DNA of 64,000 bases from Clavaria fumosa (taxonomy: Eukaryota; Basidiomycota; Agaricomycetes; Agaricales; Clavariaceae). Location: the NCBI GenBank assembly GCA_951802425.1, contig OX637799.1, positions 2,232,001 through 2,296,000 of the forward strand, given 5' to 3'. Position 1 is the stretch's first letter. Every line of letters starts with the position of its first letter. A program made the translations under genes and the position numbers. The notes beneath the pieces were generated by a model, which was not told the origin of the DNA, did not search any database, and saw only the letters and a program-made list of their open reading frames with translations. This document shows, in pieces, positions 1 through 13,200 of this stretch.

Positions 1-3000
1 CCAGCGCGGAACATTTCTCCGGAGATCAGCACAGGTTTCGAGCATGACCCAGCGCAAGATGTCCAGTGTATGTATGTTCTGTTCGTTCGTTGGGCACGCC
101 TGCCGAATCACCCGGTCGATATCGGGCGGTGCGAAAAACATGAGTGACTGCCCGTGACCAAGCTTTCGCATTCGCATGCAGGCTGAAATTCAACAAGTCC
201 GTTAGCAAGCAAAGCGATTGCATGTTATCCAACGGACCTTGAACAAGTCGATCCTTTGTTAATCTGGTGCCTAACGTCACCGCAGCGCGGCTGTCACCAG
301 GGAGCTTGAGATCCGTGCCCCGGGTGTGGACATCGTCAAGATAGACTAGGCATTGGTCCAGTTTCTTATTGTATGGGGAAGAAGAGAATGGCTCCGTAGC
401 GTCGTCCCGACTCAAGACCTGGAGCTCGTCACGATCGTCGAAGAAAATGGCCGCTTCCACAGAGGATTCCTTCTTCAGCCATACTTTCGCAAGTTCTTTA
501 TTTCGAAGCTCCAGCATTTGTGCCCCAACGTCCAACAGCACGCGAATGGGAGGCTGCTGCCCAGTCAGGATGTCAAGGTAACGCTCAGCCGTTGGACGAT
601 CCCCGTAGTCACTATCGACCAGACAGTAGTGGTCGTTTTCTGGTTGCAGTAGATATGTTAGCACTTTCGCATTAGTGCTGATAAGCTTCGGGAGGTCGTG
701 CTGCCCGATTGAAAGCGGCAGGAGATATTGGTTTTCGTTGGTACCGCTAAACCCTGTTGTGACATGACATTTCTTTTCAGCCAGATCCCAGCTGGAGGTA
801 CTAAGGCGTTGTGGGAATTGCTTGGCTTCGCGCGGGAACACAATCTGCGCCAGATAGAAGTCTATCATGAAGTGGTTAAGCCGGAAGTGCTCGCGAAGTT
901 GCGAGCGTTGCGTGGGGTCTTTCGTGTTGACACCGCTCAACTGGCGTAGTCCCTCTGGAAAAAATTCAGGGTCTTCGTCCCGCACCCATCGCTGATATTC
1001 CAGAGCGGGGTTATCGAGTTTAAGAAGCAGGTCAAAGCACAAGTCCACCTTCTCGTCTGATAGGCCACTGTAGTAATAACTGAGGAAGGTCAACCCAACC
1101 GTGACATCAGGATGACCGAATTCCGCTCGCAAGGAAGGGCTATCCTTCGCCTGATAGGGTACGGCAAGCAGGGATCGCTTGATGTCCAGGCCATACTCAA
1201 CTCTCCACCTTTTCTCCAGTATGAACGAGAGAATGCCGTGAGCCAGCAAGCCTCTGAGAAGAAGGAGCGTTTTCCAAGCAGCACTTTCCCCGCAATACCC
1301 CTTCAGCAGGTTCAGCTTCTCCGCTGGAACCTCCAGTTCTCTGATGAACAAGAGTGCGGCATCACGGATGGGGCCTGGAAAATGGGCCATTGGTAGGGTG
1401 GAGAGGCGTCCCTCATAAATTCTACTGGCAATCACATATGCCAACCTTCGTCCCGCTTCGGCTTCGAGGATGCGGACCCAAGGAAAGATTACTTTTCTCC
1501 CATATAAGCGAAGCTCGATGCCTTGGGGCAGTTCGTTGTGCACGGCAACAACATGGCTCTTTGCGAGTTGCAGGACTTCTTGCAAGTTCGTCCATCGGTT
1601 TGGATGATCGTCCAAGGCTTTCTGGGGACCGACGGCGTAAACTAGCTGGTATCTCACATGTAGAATTTCATCGCTCTCGTCCAAAATATCTCGAGAATGC
1701 ACTTCCAGCCAATGCTGAAGCTCAATAAGTTCGTGGGAAAGCGAATCTCCAGCATTTAGCCGATCAATACCCATCAATTTGAAGGACAGCAAGTGCTCTG
1801 GTTGCGCTAGAATGATACCACCAATTTTCATGCATTCCTGATAGATGTCCTTCATGTTGTTCAGTATTGTTGAATCCATACGGCCTATGGCGCGAGAAAA
1901 TGGCAGGTAGAAGACCCGTCGGTTCACAAGGCCACCCAGACGATCAACCAATAACTGGAACATCCATAAAGCCTAAGGTTTCAAGACGACCACCCTTACG
2001 ATTTTTTTGCGATCAGCAAGAGCTGCGGCGATCATCGGGAGGATGACGGTTGATTTGCCTTCACCCATATTCAGTTGCATGACAGTGTTTTCAGCAGATT
2101 CAGGGGAGATCATTTCCAGGGCTATCTGTGCTTGCAGAGGCCGCAACAGGAAACGACATTCGACCTGATGGAAGAAAGTCAAGTTGAGCTCCGCAGTTAC
2201 AAAGACTTTGCCTACCTGAATCAGGAGCCAATCTGGCTGCAACACGGGATCCCAACCCTCAAAACCGGTGTTCTCCAGCTCCTTGAGGAAGTCCTGCGTC
2301 TCTTTGTGCTCAGCCAGGCCGAGCAAACGCTGTGCGCGGTGCAGATGAACAAGGGCTCGTGCAAAAAGGACAAGGTCCTGAACCCATACGGCACCCAAGG
2401 TCGCTGATTCCATCGTAGAAATCTTGCTCAGCAGGTACCGTGTGGTTAGGCGTGGCCACAGACTGGCAATCTTTGTAACACGTTCAGACAATGACCGAGG
2501 CTCGAGTACTGTTTGGATATTGAATCGAAGCTTCTGCACATAGTGGTCCCAAGCATCCCTTGAACCCGATAATTGCGAGATAGAATAAGGAATAGCGGAT
2601 GTGGGCTGTGTGATTGGCTGTAGGTCCAACGCGGCACAACTCTTCATCAAACCACATCCATAACGTTGGCGAAGCGTATCAGCAGTGTGATCTTGAAATT
2701 CCGATACAAGGTTACGAAGGGCTCTTGTCCTCGTATCAGATATACGTTCAAAGACTGTGTCCGTAGGCCCAAGCACAGCAGGAATGGCAATATCAACGTT
2801 GGGTGTATCCCGGTTGAAAAGCATTTGGCTTTCGACAGCAGGCGTCTGAGTTTTGGGCGGCGTAAAAATGGGCAGGAAAGTGTAAGTTGGCGCGGAAATG
2901 GAATTCGAAGAATGAATCGAGTCCAGAACAGCCTGCACTTGGCCGATGTGATCCAGCAATTTTTGATTTCGGTAGCAAGACTCGAACAAGGTGCTTATCT

Positions 3001-6000
3001 CGTCGCGGATGGACAAGAGGGCCAAAAGAGAGCCCGACGATGTCACCGGAAGGGATGGGTTGGGACAAGGCCATTGGTGGAGAAGAGTGGTCACAATACC
3101 TGACACCTCGTCGTCAAGACGCTCTCGAAATGCGGTCGCCCGACGCCTTTCGAGACTGGCATCCGTCTCCAAGGGCTGGCGTTGAAGGTTGGCTTCTGCG
3201 CTGCATTTGAATGGATGGGCACAACCTTTGATAACATTGGACAGCTTCAATTGATGGTTGTAGGGTGTGAGACCGTTTGGCAATATGTAGGACGGAAATG
3301 GAGGCGGTTCGATAGCTCGGAAATCGGCAAATGTCGCAAATGCCACCAAAGTATTGATAAGGTCTTCGTCGTCATTCAATGTGTAAGCAATCGCGGACAA
3401 GGAAAATATTTTCGCGTAGGCGCTTCTTGTGGTGGAACGACATGATTCATACAGAGATAGCCAAGTCTTGTGAAGAGTTGGGCGGAACCAATCGTTACAT
3501 TTCAGGGACGCCCACTGTGATGAGGGCCCCTCTATTTGCGACCAATCGACGAGAATGGACCACAATTTGCGACACGTCTTGAGTCGCAGGAGGGAGCGCT
3601 TTGGTGGGCGGTGTATTTTGCTTGAGATGCCTGCAATCAAAGCCTCCCGCATCGTCCTGTCTGGGAGGTCTCTCGCTTCGTACTCCACATCGGCATTCTT
3701 GGTGAGACCTTGATCAGCAACCTCGTGGACATAAAGGACACTAAATCGTCGTGCGGAACGCTCTAACAATTCAAAAATGCCACGAGAGACCTCTATTGGC
3801 CCTACAGAATTCTCGTTGAACTTTCGGAATCGATTCGCATGCCGAAGAACTGAAGCGACGATTGTGTAAAATCGGCTATGTTGGGCACAAGAAGGGAGAC
3901 AAGACCATTGCACAGTTTGCATGCATTTCAGGTGACTTGGGTAGAAGTCACGACGAGGCGTCAAGTTGGCGATTGTCTGGAGAAGGTCGACCTCGTCAGA
4001 ACCTAGATGCTGAAACGACCAGCTTCTGGATGAAGTAAGCTCATGGATAGCTTCTTCTGTACCAGTTCGTCCAGTCAAAGGGTCCGGGAGACAGTGTGCC
4101 GTGAGCGCGTGAAGGAGGACTTTGAACAGCACGCCTTTCAAGTTAATGTTTTCCGTCAAGCCTTCCAATTCGGCATCGATTTTGTACGTTTGATACTTGA
4201 CTTTACGTCTTGGGCCGAATTTAATTCGCACCGCTATGTGGTGGCCACTCACCCAAGTAATGGCTTCCCCGTATGGAATAATGACCATTCGACGTGGATC
4301 CGGGTCGCAAAGTGGGCGCAGAACAAGCTTGTTCTGGAGCCCAAACATGGTTCCCAAACATTGGTTCAGATCAAGCACCCGTCCTCGGTAATTTCGCGAG
4401 TGGAGTCGATTCTCTTCATCCAAAAAGAAAGCGAGGTTGAATCGCGGCAGTTCAGCAGAGAGTAACCCGGCGAAGCTTCGTGTTACAATGATGTGCAGCG
4501 GGTCTTCCAATGGCGACAGAACGGTGGATATCATTTTAAATGTCTGGCTGCGAATGTCGACTAGACAACTCTTCTCATTTCGCAGGTTTGAAGTGGTACT
4601 GCCAGTAGTGGTGGATGAACCCAGTACTATTCGCCAATTTGCCTTGGAAGGCACCCAGAGCTTGTCTAGGGGCCGAAACTCGACTTCGCCATCGGACAGA
4701 TCTTGCCAATGGACAAAATCTTCCTCAAAGTCAAAGGGAACGTCTCCGTGAAACACAGTATGCGGGATGAGTTCATACTTATGGTCAGCGTGGATTGCAC
4801 GTATCCTCAGAACCGAGTTATGTCCTGTTGTGGCAAGATGAATCTGTGGGTGGAATTAGAAATACACGCGGAACGTCGAGCAAGGAGTGTACCGTATTTT
4901 CGAAGATGGCGTCGCGAGTTGCATATTCCATACCATCCTCCTTTGAGGGAATTACTTTCAGGAGTTTCTGGCACGGGCGGGTCAGTATGTGTCCCGAGCC
5001 CAATCGAACGGGAATAGTTACTTGACCGAAAACCCGAACAAACATAGGATTCTGCACGATGTTGGTCGGAAGCCGCCCAAGAGGTTTCCCGTCAATGAGG
5101 AATTCACCGTCCAGGATATTGTAATGGATGGACTGCGATCGACTCCTATCTCCTGGGCAAATCGAAGCGCAAAACCATCGGTGTTCTGGCTTCTCCATTC
5201 GTTTCCAAGCAATCCCTCTTGGGTACTCATACCACACAGCTCCTATGGCAATCTCCAATCCCAACGGTTCCGCAGTCAGACGCTGAGCCAGCTGTAATTC
5301 TATGGCGTGGGATAGACGGTGGTGCTTTTCGAGAGCTCTCCGTAGGCTGGATTGCATTCCTGAAGAGTCGGTGGGTGTATTCTCCCTCACGAGAATGTCA
5401 CAGTGGATGAGATTTGCTACATCTTCGGAAGTTCGAAGGGATTTGGGATAATGACGCTCATCGACATCGAAGGTGGCTTTGCAAATGGCAGCGACTTCAC
5501 ATGTAAGCACCTGGAATTCTTGAGCATTGTCTTCCGTGCAATTTTCCTTCGCCAAACGTGTTGCCCACTTCAAGACGACACGTCTTACGTTACGAAGGAG
5601 AGCGTGAGCCCGTCCCGTGACGTGTTCATCCGTATTGGAAGCAAGTATGCGGCCTGTAAGCATGACTATCGTGCGAGCGGAGACTCTTTCAAGCCAGCTT
5701 GCTTTGATACTTTCCAGCAGATCCTCCAGCTCTCCCAGAAACACCAAGCAGAACCGGGCATCTGAGAGCGCAACGTGAAATGTCCTGGTGCCGTCTGGGG
5801 ATGAAGGTCCAACCTGGAGAGCGGTCTGCGCAAGCAAAATATGCACGGCATCCTGGCCGAAGCTCAACGACTTTGCTCGTAATTCCCGCAGAATGTTGAA
5901 CCATTGCAGATGTTGACCCGCCCTGAGAGTTGCAAACGCGATAAACTCGTGAAGGGTGAGCGATTCTGGACAATCAGACTGCCCGGCAAGCACGTCGTTC

Positions 6001-8410
6001 GATGAATGTGAGGTTCCGCTAACGGTATATTGTAAGGATTCATAGGATCCAAGAGGCAGTCGAAGAGTGCAGAGATGAGCAATGCTGCAGTGCGAAAAGC
6101 GATCCGCTGCCCACTCATTCTTCAGATTATCGAATAAACGATATTGCAATCCGTTATTCACGCAAACAGCAGATTCTGTAGTCGGGAAACGCTGTAATTG
6201 GTAATGGGAATGCAGGAAGGACTTCGTCCGAGAAGCCCAGGTAATCCTTTCAGCACGTCCAGAGAATTCGTCGAGTCCCGCATAGGTATTCACCTGTTCG
6301 TGAGGATCTGCCGCTGGAGCAGGAATATCCGGTGGAGTGCAAATATCACGCAGTACCTGGTATGTGGTGGACCTCCAGATGCCAAAACACATTGGTAGGC
6401 TGAGTTCGAACACCGCAGCTTTCGCAGATGCCAAATCTGACGGTAACGGCCGCTCGTAGACTGCTATCCGCATACCAGCTGCCTGCTTCTCTTTCTCGCA
6501 CTTTCCACAGTTATTTCTGTCGTGGTATTCATGGCCCCGCCAGTTGACTCGCCACACATGGTCGAGACACCCTGCTTGCTCGATGAGGCTTTGGTATTGA
6601 GCGGTCATCCGCCGAAGTTCCATGAGTTTTACATATCGATTATTCTCGGCTTTGCTTTGGATCTTTTGCAGAAGAGCTTGACACTCTCGAGATTCGTTGA
6701 AAAAGCGAACAGCAAATGCAGAACTGTGTACTGCATCTGAAAATATCGATTCTTTTTCTTTCTGATTGTCGTACCGGCCACGTAAATATTTCTCGATACG
6801 AGACAGCCTTTCAAGATACTCGGATTTGGGCAATAGCAGCGGCTCCAGAAGTCGCCAATGGATTTCTGGGGAGTAGTCCTGCAGAAGTGGACATTGCTGC
6901 ACCGCAATCTTGTCTAACGCGACCCAGATCTCAAAGATTGTCAACAGCATCAAAGAAGTGTCTTCTGGTTTTGATGCATATGCTTCCTCCGCAGCAGTGA
7001 CATAGGAGCCAAGGCAATCAGCCATGATCTGGCATGCCTCCCGGTCATGATGGTTTAATGACACCCAATCGTCGATGTGATTCCTGACAGACTTCTCAAA
7101 ATCCATCAAGGCAACGTACGGCTCAGCCTTGTAAGCATCAGAAAAGCCATGTTGATATTGGCGGAAGTCGTCAACATTCTCCAGCCGTTTGTGCTGCGAT
7201 GGACTGAAACAGAGTTTTGAAACGGAGTATTCTGGCTTTTTGAGATATTGTGTGAGGGATGCTCGACTGTTCGAGAGCGAAAGGTTAGTGTCGCCTTCAA
7301 CGTCAAGTGTTTCGGGACACCACGTCAGCGGAACTTCCTCCTTCTGCCGGACTTCCTTCCACCTCCCTTTGAGTACGGCCTCGGCTGCCATCGCCGTCTT
7401 TTCGACCTTCTCCTGCAGCCACTCGGGCGCCACACTGGATAGCTTTCGCAATCTCCGGCTGAGCTTCACCGTCATGACGTGAAGGGTGTCGCTATCAACG
7501 CCGTCGTCTACTGCCATATCGAGGAAGCGCGCCGTCAGAAAGAGCATAAATGACTTGTAACCTGCGGTGCTAGACGCATGGTTGCGGTCAAGCGACGTTT
7601 GTAATGCGACTCGGATGAGAAGCCAGAGAGGTGAACGACGCCAAGGAAGAAATGCATCTTTGTAAAGGACGTCGTCACCGATCCGCTTGCAGATCCTTTG
7701 GACATCAGCGGGTTTTCCGAGTCCACGCAGCATACCGGTCAGCAGTTCAGTTATGTAGCGAGGATTGACAGTGTCTCGCTCCTCCGGAACGGTTGATTTG
7801 GCTTTTCTAGTAGATGGTGCAGCATCCGGTTGTACTTCCCGATCCATGTACTCAAGAAAGGTCGTGAGCTCATTGAGAAAATCGGGATCCTCCGCTACAT
7901 CCAGCGGAACGAGAATCGCGGGCCCTGGGTACGAGCACTTGAGTTTGCCTTGCGCTCCCAGCACTTCTTTGTTCGTCGGCGATATTTCGAACATTTCGAA
8001 GAGCATCCCATCTGCTGATTTTCGCAAAATGAGACCCGCATTCTGGGCGCGAATGAGATATGCAAGGACGTCTGGTTATGGTATAAATATAATCATCAGC
8101 AGCAGGTATGCTCAACTGGCTTACTTCCGTTATCCATATTACTGATGTTTTTCTTCATTTCTTTTGCAAGTGCAGACTCGTACGAATTCTCAATGTTCTT
8201 AAGCATTTTAAAAATTGGATGCCACCGTTTTTTGTCCGAGGCATTGAGATAGTGTCCGAAATCTCGCGCGAAACGATGGGCAGTGCCGGCCAATGCATGC
8301 TCCTTCTCTTCGAAATCCTCCGCCCTCTCTTGTGGTAGCCTGGGCGGGATGAAAACATGGTCAATCATGTACTCGAGGTGGATTTGTTTCGTCGCTTCGC
8401 GGCTCGCCAT
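1..8410 (-). CDS. Giant DUF6606/DUF3638/DUF3645 protein, 3' end beyond window, one in-frame stop
   Basis: This is a large fungal protein of unknown function, sometimes labelled ubiquitinyl hydrolase-like. The start at 8410 gives MASREATKQIHLEYMIDHVF, the usual opening of DUF6606. Exons are 8410-8125, 8071-4893, 4843-238 and 182 to the edge. Introns of 53, 49 and 55 nt have GT-AG borders and restore family-like sequence at each join (for example NVLAYLIRAQNAG and RLVQACMRMRKLG). About 2751 codons lie in the window. A P-loop-like MGEGKS near codons 2081-2086 marks DUF3638, and the following FYLPFSR stretch is family-typical. Codon 2112 (1975-1973) is TAG where relatives have Leu in VLKPL. No plausible intron removes it, so this copy is a pseudogene, a readthrough case or a sequence error. 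The rest of the frame looks intact. The gene is divergent from the ZNG1 gene. Confidence 0.85.
1973..1975 (-). other. In-frame TAG inside the DUF3638 domain
   Basis: Reading the minus strand, VVVLKP is followed by TAG and then, in the same frame, ALWMFQLLVDRLGG. Family members have four residues between the conserved KP and MF, with Leu first, so one T-to-A change (TTG to TAG) explains the stop. The only local GT-AG pair ending at this TAG would be 27 nt long, too short for an intron here. Confidence 0.8.
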
Positions 8411-8760
8411 GGTGAGTGGAAGAAAGAGTTGGTGTGGCGTTTATCGCGGGCATCGATGCAGGATAAGGGCCTTGTGTTGACGGCATGTCGTGATGGCTGC
8501 GGAAGGATTAATTTCACAACCTTAGGGGTGAGCGCTTGTCGATTATCCTTTCGACTTTAGGGTCTGTTTGCTGCCACCATAGGGTGCTAAGCAGGTCATT
8601 GTGGTACCAAATTGAGCGTGTGATTCTTCCATCACTTTGATGAGAACTTCCATGAACGCCACCTTTCCCAGTAAAGCAAGCTGAGAGTAACACGTGTCCT
8701 CAGCGCTCAGCTCAGCACTCAGTACTCAGCACTCAGCGGCTAGGGTGTACGTGCAATACA
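8411..8760. promoter_or_regulatory. 350-bp divergent intergenic region with CTCAG-type short repeats
   Basis: The region separates two divergent start codons (8410 minus, 8761 plus) and must hold both promoters. At 8701-8742 the core CTCAG recurs with small spacing changes, including CAGCACTCAGTACTCAGCAC. No TATA box was identified with confidence. Confidence 0.5.
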
Positions 8761-10215
8761 ATGGATTTAGACGACGTACCGTGTGTTATCTCAACGATTT
8801 CATTCTGAATTTCAGCCTATGACTACCGCCCTTCATTTACAGAAAGCTCATCGAGCACGCACTGACGGACGATCGTGTACCACTCACCATAATCTGCGGT
8901 TTTTTGGGTGCCGGAAAATCTACACTCCTGCAGTAGGTCTCTCCTTGGCATGCTGTTAAGCATGTCATACTCATGTTCCGCAGACGTATTTTGACAGAAC
9001 GTCATGGTTATCGCATTGCTGTCATCATGAATGAGTTCGGCGATACAGCAGTAAGGCCCTTCGGTCTCTCATATCATCTAACTCAACTCCCTCAGGATAT
9101 TGAAGGTCCGCACGGCATAGCCTTGTTTGTCTTTCATGTCGAAGACCGTTCCACACAGCAAAAGCAATCAACATTTCTGGGCGAGGCGCTCAATCGGAAG
9201 AGTTCCTGGAGCTTGCCAACGGGTGCCTGTGTTGTAGCATAAAGGACACTGGCATTGCGGCTATTGAGAAATTGATGCAACGGAAAGGCGCTTTTGATTA
9301 TATCCTCCTAGAAACTACGGGCTTGGCCGATCCAGGTTTATTCCACTTCACGCTCGTCTCGTTACAGAATCTGATGACCTAAGAAGGGCCAATTGCTAGC
9401 ATCTTCTGGCAAAATGAGGAGTTTGCCAGTGGCTTGGGGAAGAACATTTACCTCGACGGAGTGGTGTGCGTTATTGACGGTGTGTTCGGCCAAAAGGTGG
9501 ATGGCGTGTCATTTTAGTTCTGAAAGTGATCTTACTCGTTTGAAGTTCTTGGAAGAGGATCACGACCTCGGCCCGCGGTATGTTTCTATGGTTATTCGTG
9601 ACTGTTGCTAAAGCTGTTTGCTTGCCAAGACAAATCGCAAACGCCGACGTCATTCTTCTGAACAAAGTTGACTTAGCACCACCGACACACACTTCTTCAC
9701 TTTCTGCTCTGATTCGTCATATCAATCCCGCTGCGCCCATCTTTCCGACTGTACGAGGCGACGTGGAGCTGCACCATATCATAAATATTGGTGCATATAG
9801 ATCAATTCCTCCGGAAGGAGAGCCAAAGTCCTGCGAGAGGGACGAACATACGAAGCACGTTCACCAGCACAACGACCCGCTAGGCATTTCTGGCTTACAA
9901 ATCAGCTTTCCGACCCTCACAATATCACAGCTCACAAGGCTGGAAGATTGGATACGAACTGTGCTCTGGGATAACTGCTTACCCTCCGATACCCTCGCTC
10001 AAACCAACTTACAGGTTCTTCGATGCAAGGGCATATTCACCATCAATACCGGCGAGAGGTATATGTTGCAAGGTGTTCAGAATCTGTATGAGATGGCCAA
10101 GATTGAAGAAGAGATAAAAGAGCGTGCTGGAGTCCCTGCAGACGGGAAGCTGGTGCTGATCGGAAGAGGGCTGGGAGATACAGTGCGAAACAGTCTCAAG
10201 GACATCTTATTATAA
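8761..10215 (+). CDS. ZNG1: ZNG1-type zinc-transferase GTPase, CobW/COG0523 family
   Basis: COG0523 G3E GTPases of this clade hand zinc to client metalloproteins such as methionine aminopeptidase 1. Exons are 8761-8780, 8843-8932, 8984-9050, 9096-9105, 9159-9335, 9387-9496, 9546-9577 and 9630-10215, coding 363 aa. The start MDLDDVPKLIEHAL resembles the N-terminal client-binding motif of Zng1. Seen features are Walker [21 protein letters not shown], the metal-binding CLCC in [21 protein letters not shown] and the guanine-specificity NKVD. A His-rich HVHQHND and a CobW C-terminal domain follow. Exon 4 is only 10 nt and codes part of DIEA. EFL1 starts 58 bp downstream on the same strand. Confidence 0.9.
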
Positions 10216-10273
10216 GAGACACGTGACGTAATTTCTCTTCGCAAAAATCCAGTCTTTACTTGTGATACCTCTC

Positions 10274-13200
10274 ATGGATGATCCTAACTGCATTCGCATC
10301 GTTACCACCCTCGGTCACGTCGACCATGGGAAAACTACACTCATGGACAGGCTCCTAGCTGCCAACAATATCATCTCTCCCCGAATGGCAGGCAAGATGA
10401 GATATCTGGACAGTCGTGAAGATGAACAAGAGCGAGGTATAACGATGGAGAGTAGCGCTGTCTCTCTTACATTCCATGTCTCAGAACATAGAGCAGGTGG
10501 AGGTGAGCTGACCAACGTCGTGCCCCTCGCGCCTGATATATCTTTCTGGAAGTCAGACAACGCGCTCAGGTCTTATATCATCAATATGATTGATACGCCT
10601 GGGCATGTCGACTTCTCCTTTGAAGTGTCTGCCGCATCCAGATTATGCGACGGGGCGTTAGTTTTGATCGATGCCGTTGAAGGTGTTTGTACTCAGGCAG
10701 GCAGTCCGGTCTCCCATTCGTGCCATTCGGCTAAGAACCAAGCAGACTGTGTCTGTACTCCGGCAATCCTGGCAAGATCGTCTACGCCCGATACTAATAA
10801 TCAACAAACTTGATCGACTTATTACTGAATTGAAGTTTTCTCCCATAGAAGCATATCTACACCTCTCTAGGCTCATTGAACAAGTGAACGCTGTCATGGG
10901 AAGCTTTTTCGCCGGAGAGCGAATGGAAGACGACTTACGTTGGAGGGAGGAGCGTGAACGAAGACTTGAACTCAAAAAAGATACCCAAGCTCAGGCTTTG
11001 AACGCGAGCGGTGACGCATTCGAGGAAAAGGACGACGAGGACATCTATTTTGCACCAGCACGTGGAAACGTTATCTTCGCGTCTGCTCTTGATGGCTGGG
11101 GATTTAGAGTTGGAAAATTCGCTCAGTTGTATGCTCAAAAGATGGGGATTAACGAAACGAAGCTGCGGGGTGTCCTTTGGGGCGATTTTTTTTTGGATCC
11201 CAAAACGAAAAGGGTTGTGAGCCACAAGCACCTTCGCGGCCGTGCTTTGAAGCCCCTCTTTGTTCAGATCGTCTTAGACAACATTTGGGCTGTTTATGAT
11301 GCTGTCCTGCTGAATCCGTGCGTGTTATCTCGCTGATATCTGTAGTTCCATTTAAGACATTGATTTACCAGAAATTCTAACAAGGTGGCTAAAATAGTCA
11401 CGACTTTGAATCTCAAAGTCGCTCCTCGAGATCTGAAGTCAAAGGATGCCCGCCATCTACTCTCTGTCATATTCTCACAATGGTTATCACTATCCACATC
11501 TGTCATCCAGACTGTTGTCGACATTGTTCCCCCACCATCTGTTGCACAGGCCTTCCGCATCCCCAAGATGCTCAATCCAGATCTGTGCGAAAATACTGCA
11601 GAACCTGGAAGCAAACTTGAAGAGGATCTTTACACTGCGAATTCCGGCTCGTCTGCTTCGATCCTAGCCTATGTCAGCAAAATCTTTGTTGTCCCCTCGA
11701 CTGCTCTTCCGGGAAAAGCCGAAAAAGGTATGGCAACAGAGAAGGTAAAGCAGCGTGCTGGCGAAACTCAGCCACGGCCTGACGACCAGAAGAGGGATAA
11801 AGGTGTTCTTGATCTGATGGCTTCGGCGTCGATCCAGAGCCAATTGCCGACCGAACCAGATGCTACTCATGACAACTACGAGACTGTCCTTGGATTTGCG
11901 CGTTTGTATTCGGGCGTGATCCGGACTGGCACTAATGTCTACTGTGTTCTTCCCAAGTACAACACGTCTCTGGACCCGGCTCATCCTCACAATGTTAAGC
12001 ATCTCGTCATTGCACCTGTAGAAGGATTATACACGATGATGGGTCGCGAATTAGTGGCCGTTGATTACGTACGAGCCGGAAACATCTTTGCCATCAAAGG
12101 CCTGGACGGTCGCGTCTTTCGTAGCGCGACCCTATGCGCACCCAGCGAATCTGGAATCGAGGCAGGACTGTCGCTTTCCCAAACGAAAGATTTTCTCCTC
12201 AATCTCGGCAAGGTGGATCGCTTCGTAAGTATTTTAAATCGATCTCGTCACAGCGAAATCTCAGTAAACTCGAGATACCACCTATCGTTCGAGTAGCTGT
12301 AGAACCTTGTTTCCCAGCTGACCTGCCCAGACTGCTCAGTGGTTTAAAATTGCTGAATCAATCCGATCCATGTGTTCAGACGTATCAACAACAAAGTGGA
12401 GAATATGTCGTGCTAGGCGCAGGAGAGTTACATTTGGAGGTTCTGTTCCACATTCCTCTTTAGGCTACTGATTTTTTCCTCAACCTTTCAAAAGAGGTGT
12501 TTAAAAGATTTGCGCGACCGATTCTCTGGAATCCAGATTCAACAGTCGGCGCCGATCGTGCCTTTCCGCGAGACCGCCGTCAAAGTGACAGGTATGGCAT
12601 TGTAAAAGCAGAGCCCGTTATCCAAACTATTTTCTCTCGTCTAGACAATCCCGGAGACCGCCGTGGGACTATCTCAGGGAAGGCCGCGTTTGGCTTTGTA
12701 TCATTTACAATACGAGCTATCCCGCTTCCGAATGAGATCCTACAGTTCATACTCCACAATGCTGCTGTGTTGAGGAGACAGCAGATGGAACGCGAAGGGG
12801 AATACACTCAGATTCCTAGCGGGTCAGAAATCCAGGAATACGAGGACATCCATGAAGAATTACTTCTAAGACCCACGGTTAAAGCCGGGGAATTTTGGAA
12901 AGTTATGCGAGCGAAGTGTCAGGAAGCTGGCAGTGAATGGGAAGGCATGTCTGATCGCATATGGGCTTTCGGCCCTCGCCATACGGGTGCTTGTGTCCTC
13001 GTGGATGCTAGGAAAGCCAGAGAGCCTCGATCGTAAGCCTTCGTTTTTTTGACACTTGTGTCAGCTCATGACGCCAGCACATAGGGTGAAACGTGATTGG
13101 GAGGTTGGAACTTCAGAAGAGACGGACAAAAGCGTTCAACATCGAAGTTCTGATTTCGATGCGCCAATTGAGACTGGGTTCCAGCTAGCAACGACTCAAG

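Noticed and set aside
183..237. Second apparent frameshift and early stop near the left edge
   Set aside because: A 55-nt intron with a CTAAC branch site explains it and yields the conserved RLVQACMRMRKLGHGQS.
4818..4892. Apparent frameshift in the giant DUF3638-family gene
   Set aside because: A 49-nt GT-AG intron at 4844-4892 with a CTAAT branch-like site restores frame and family-like sequence.
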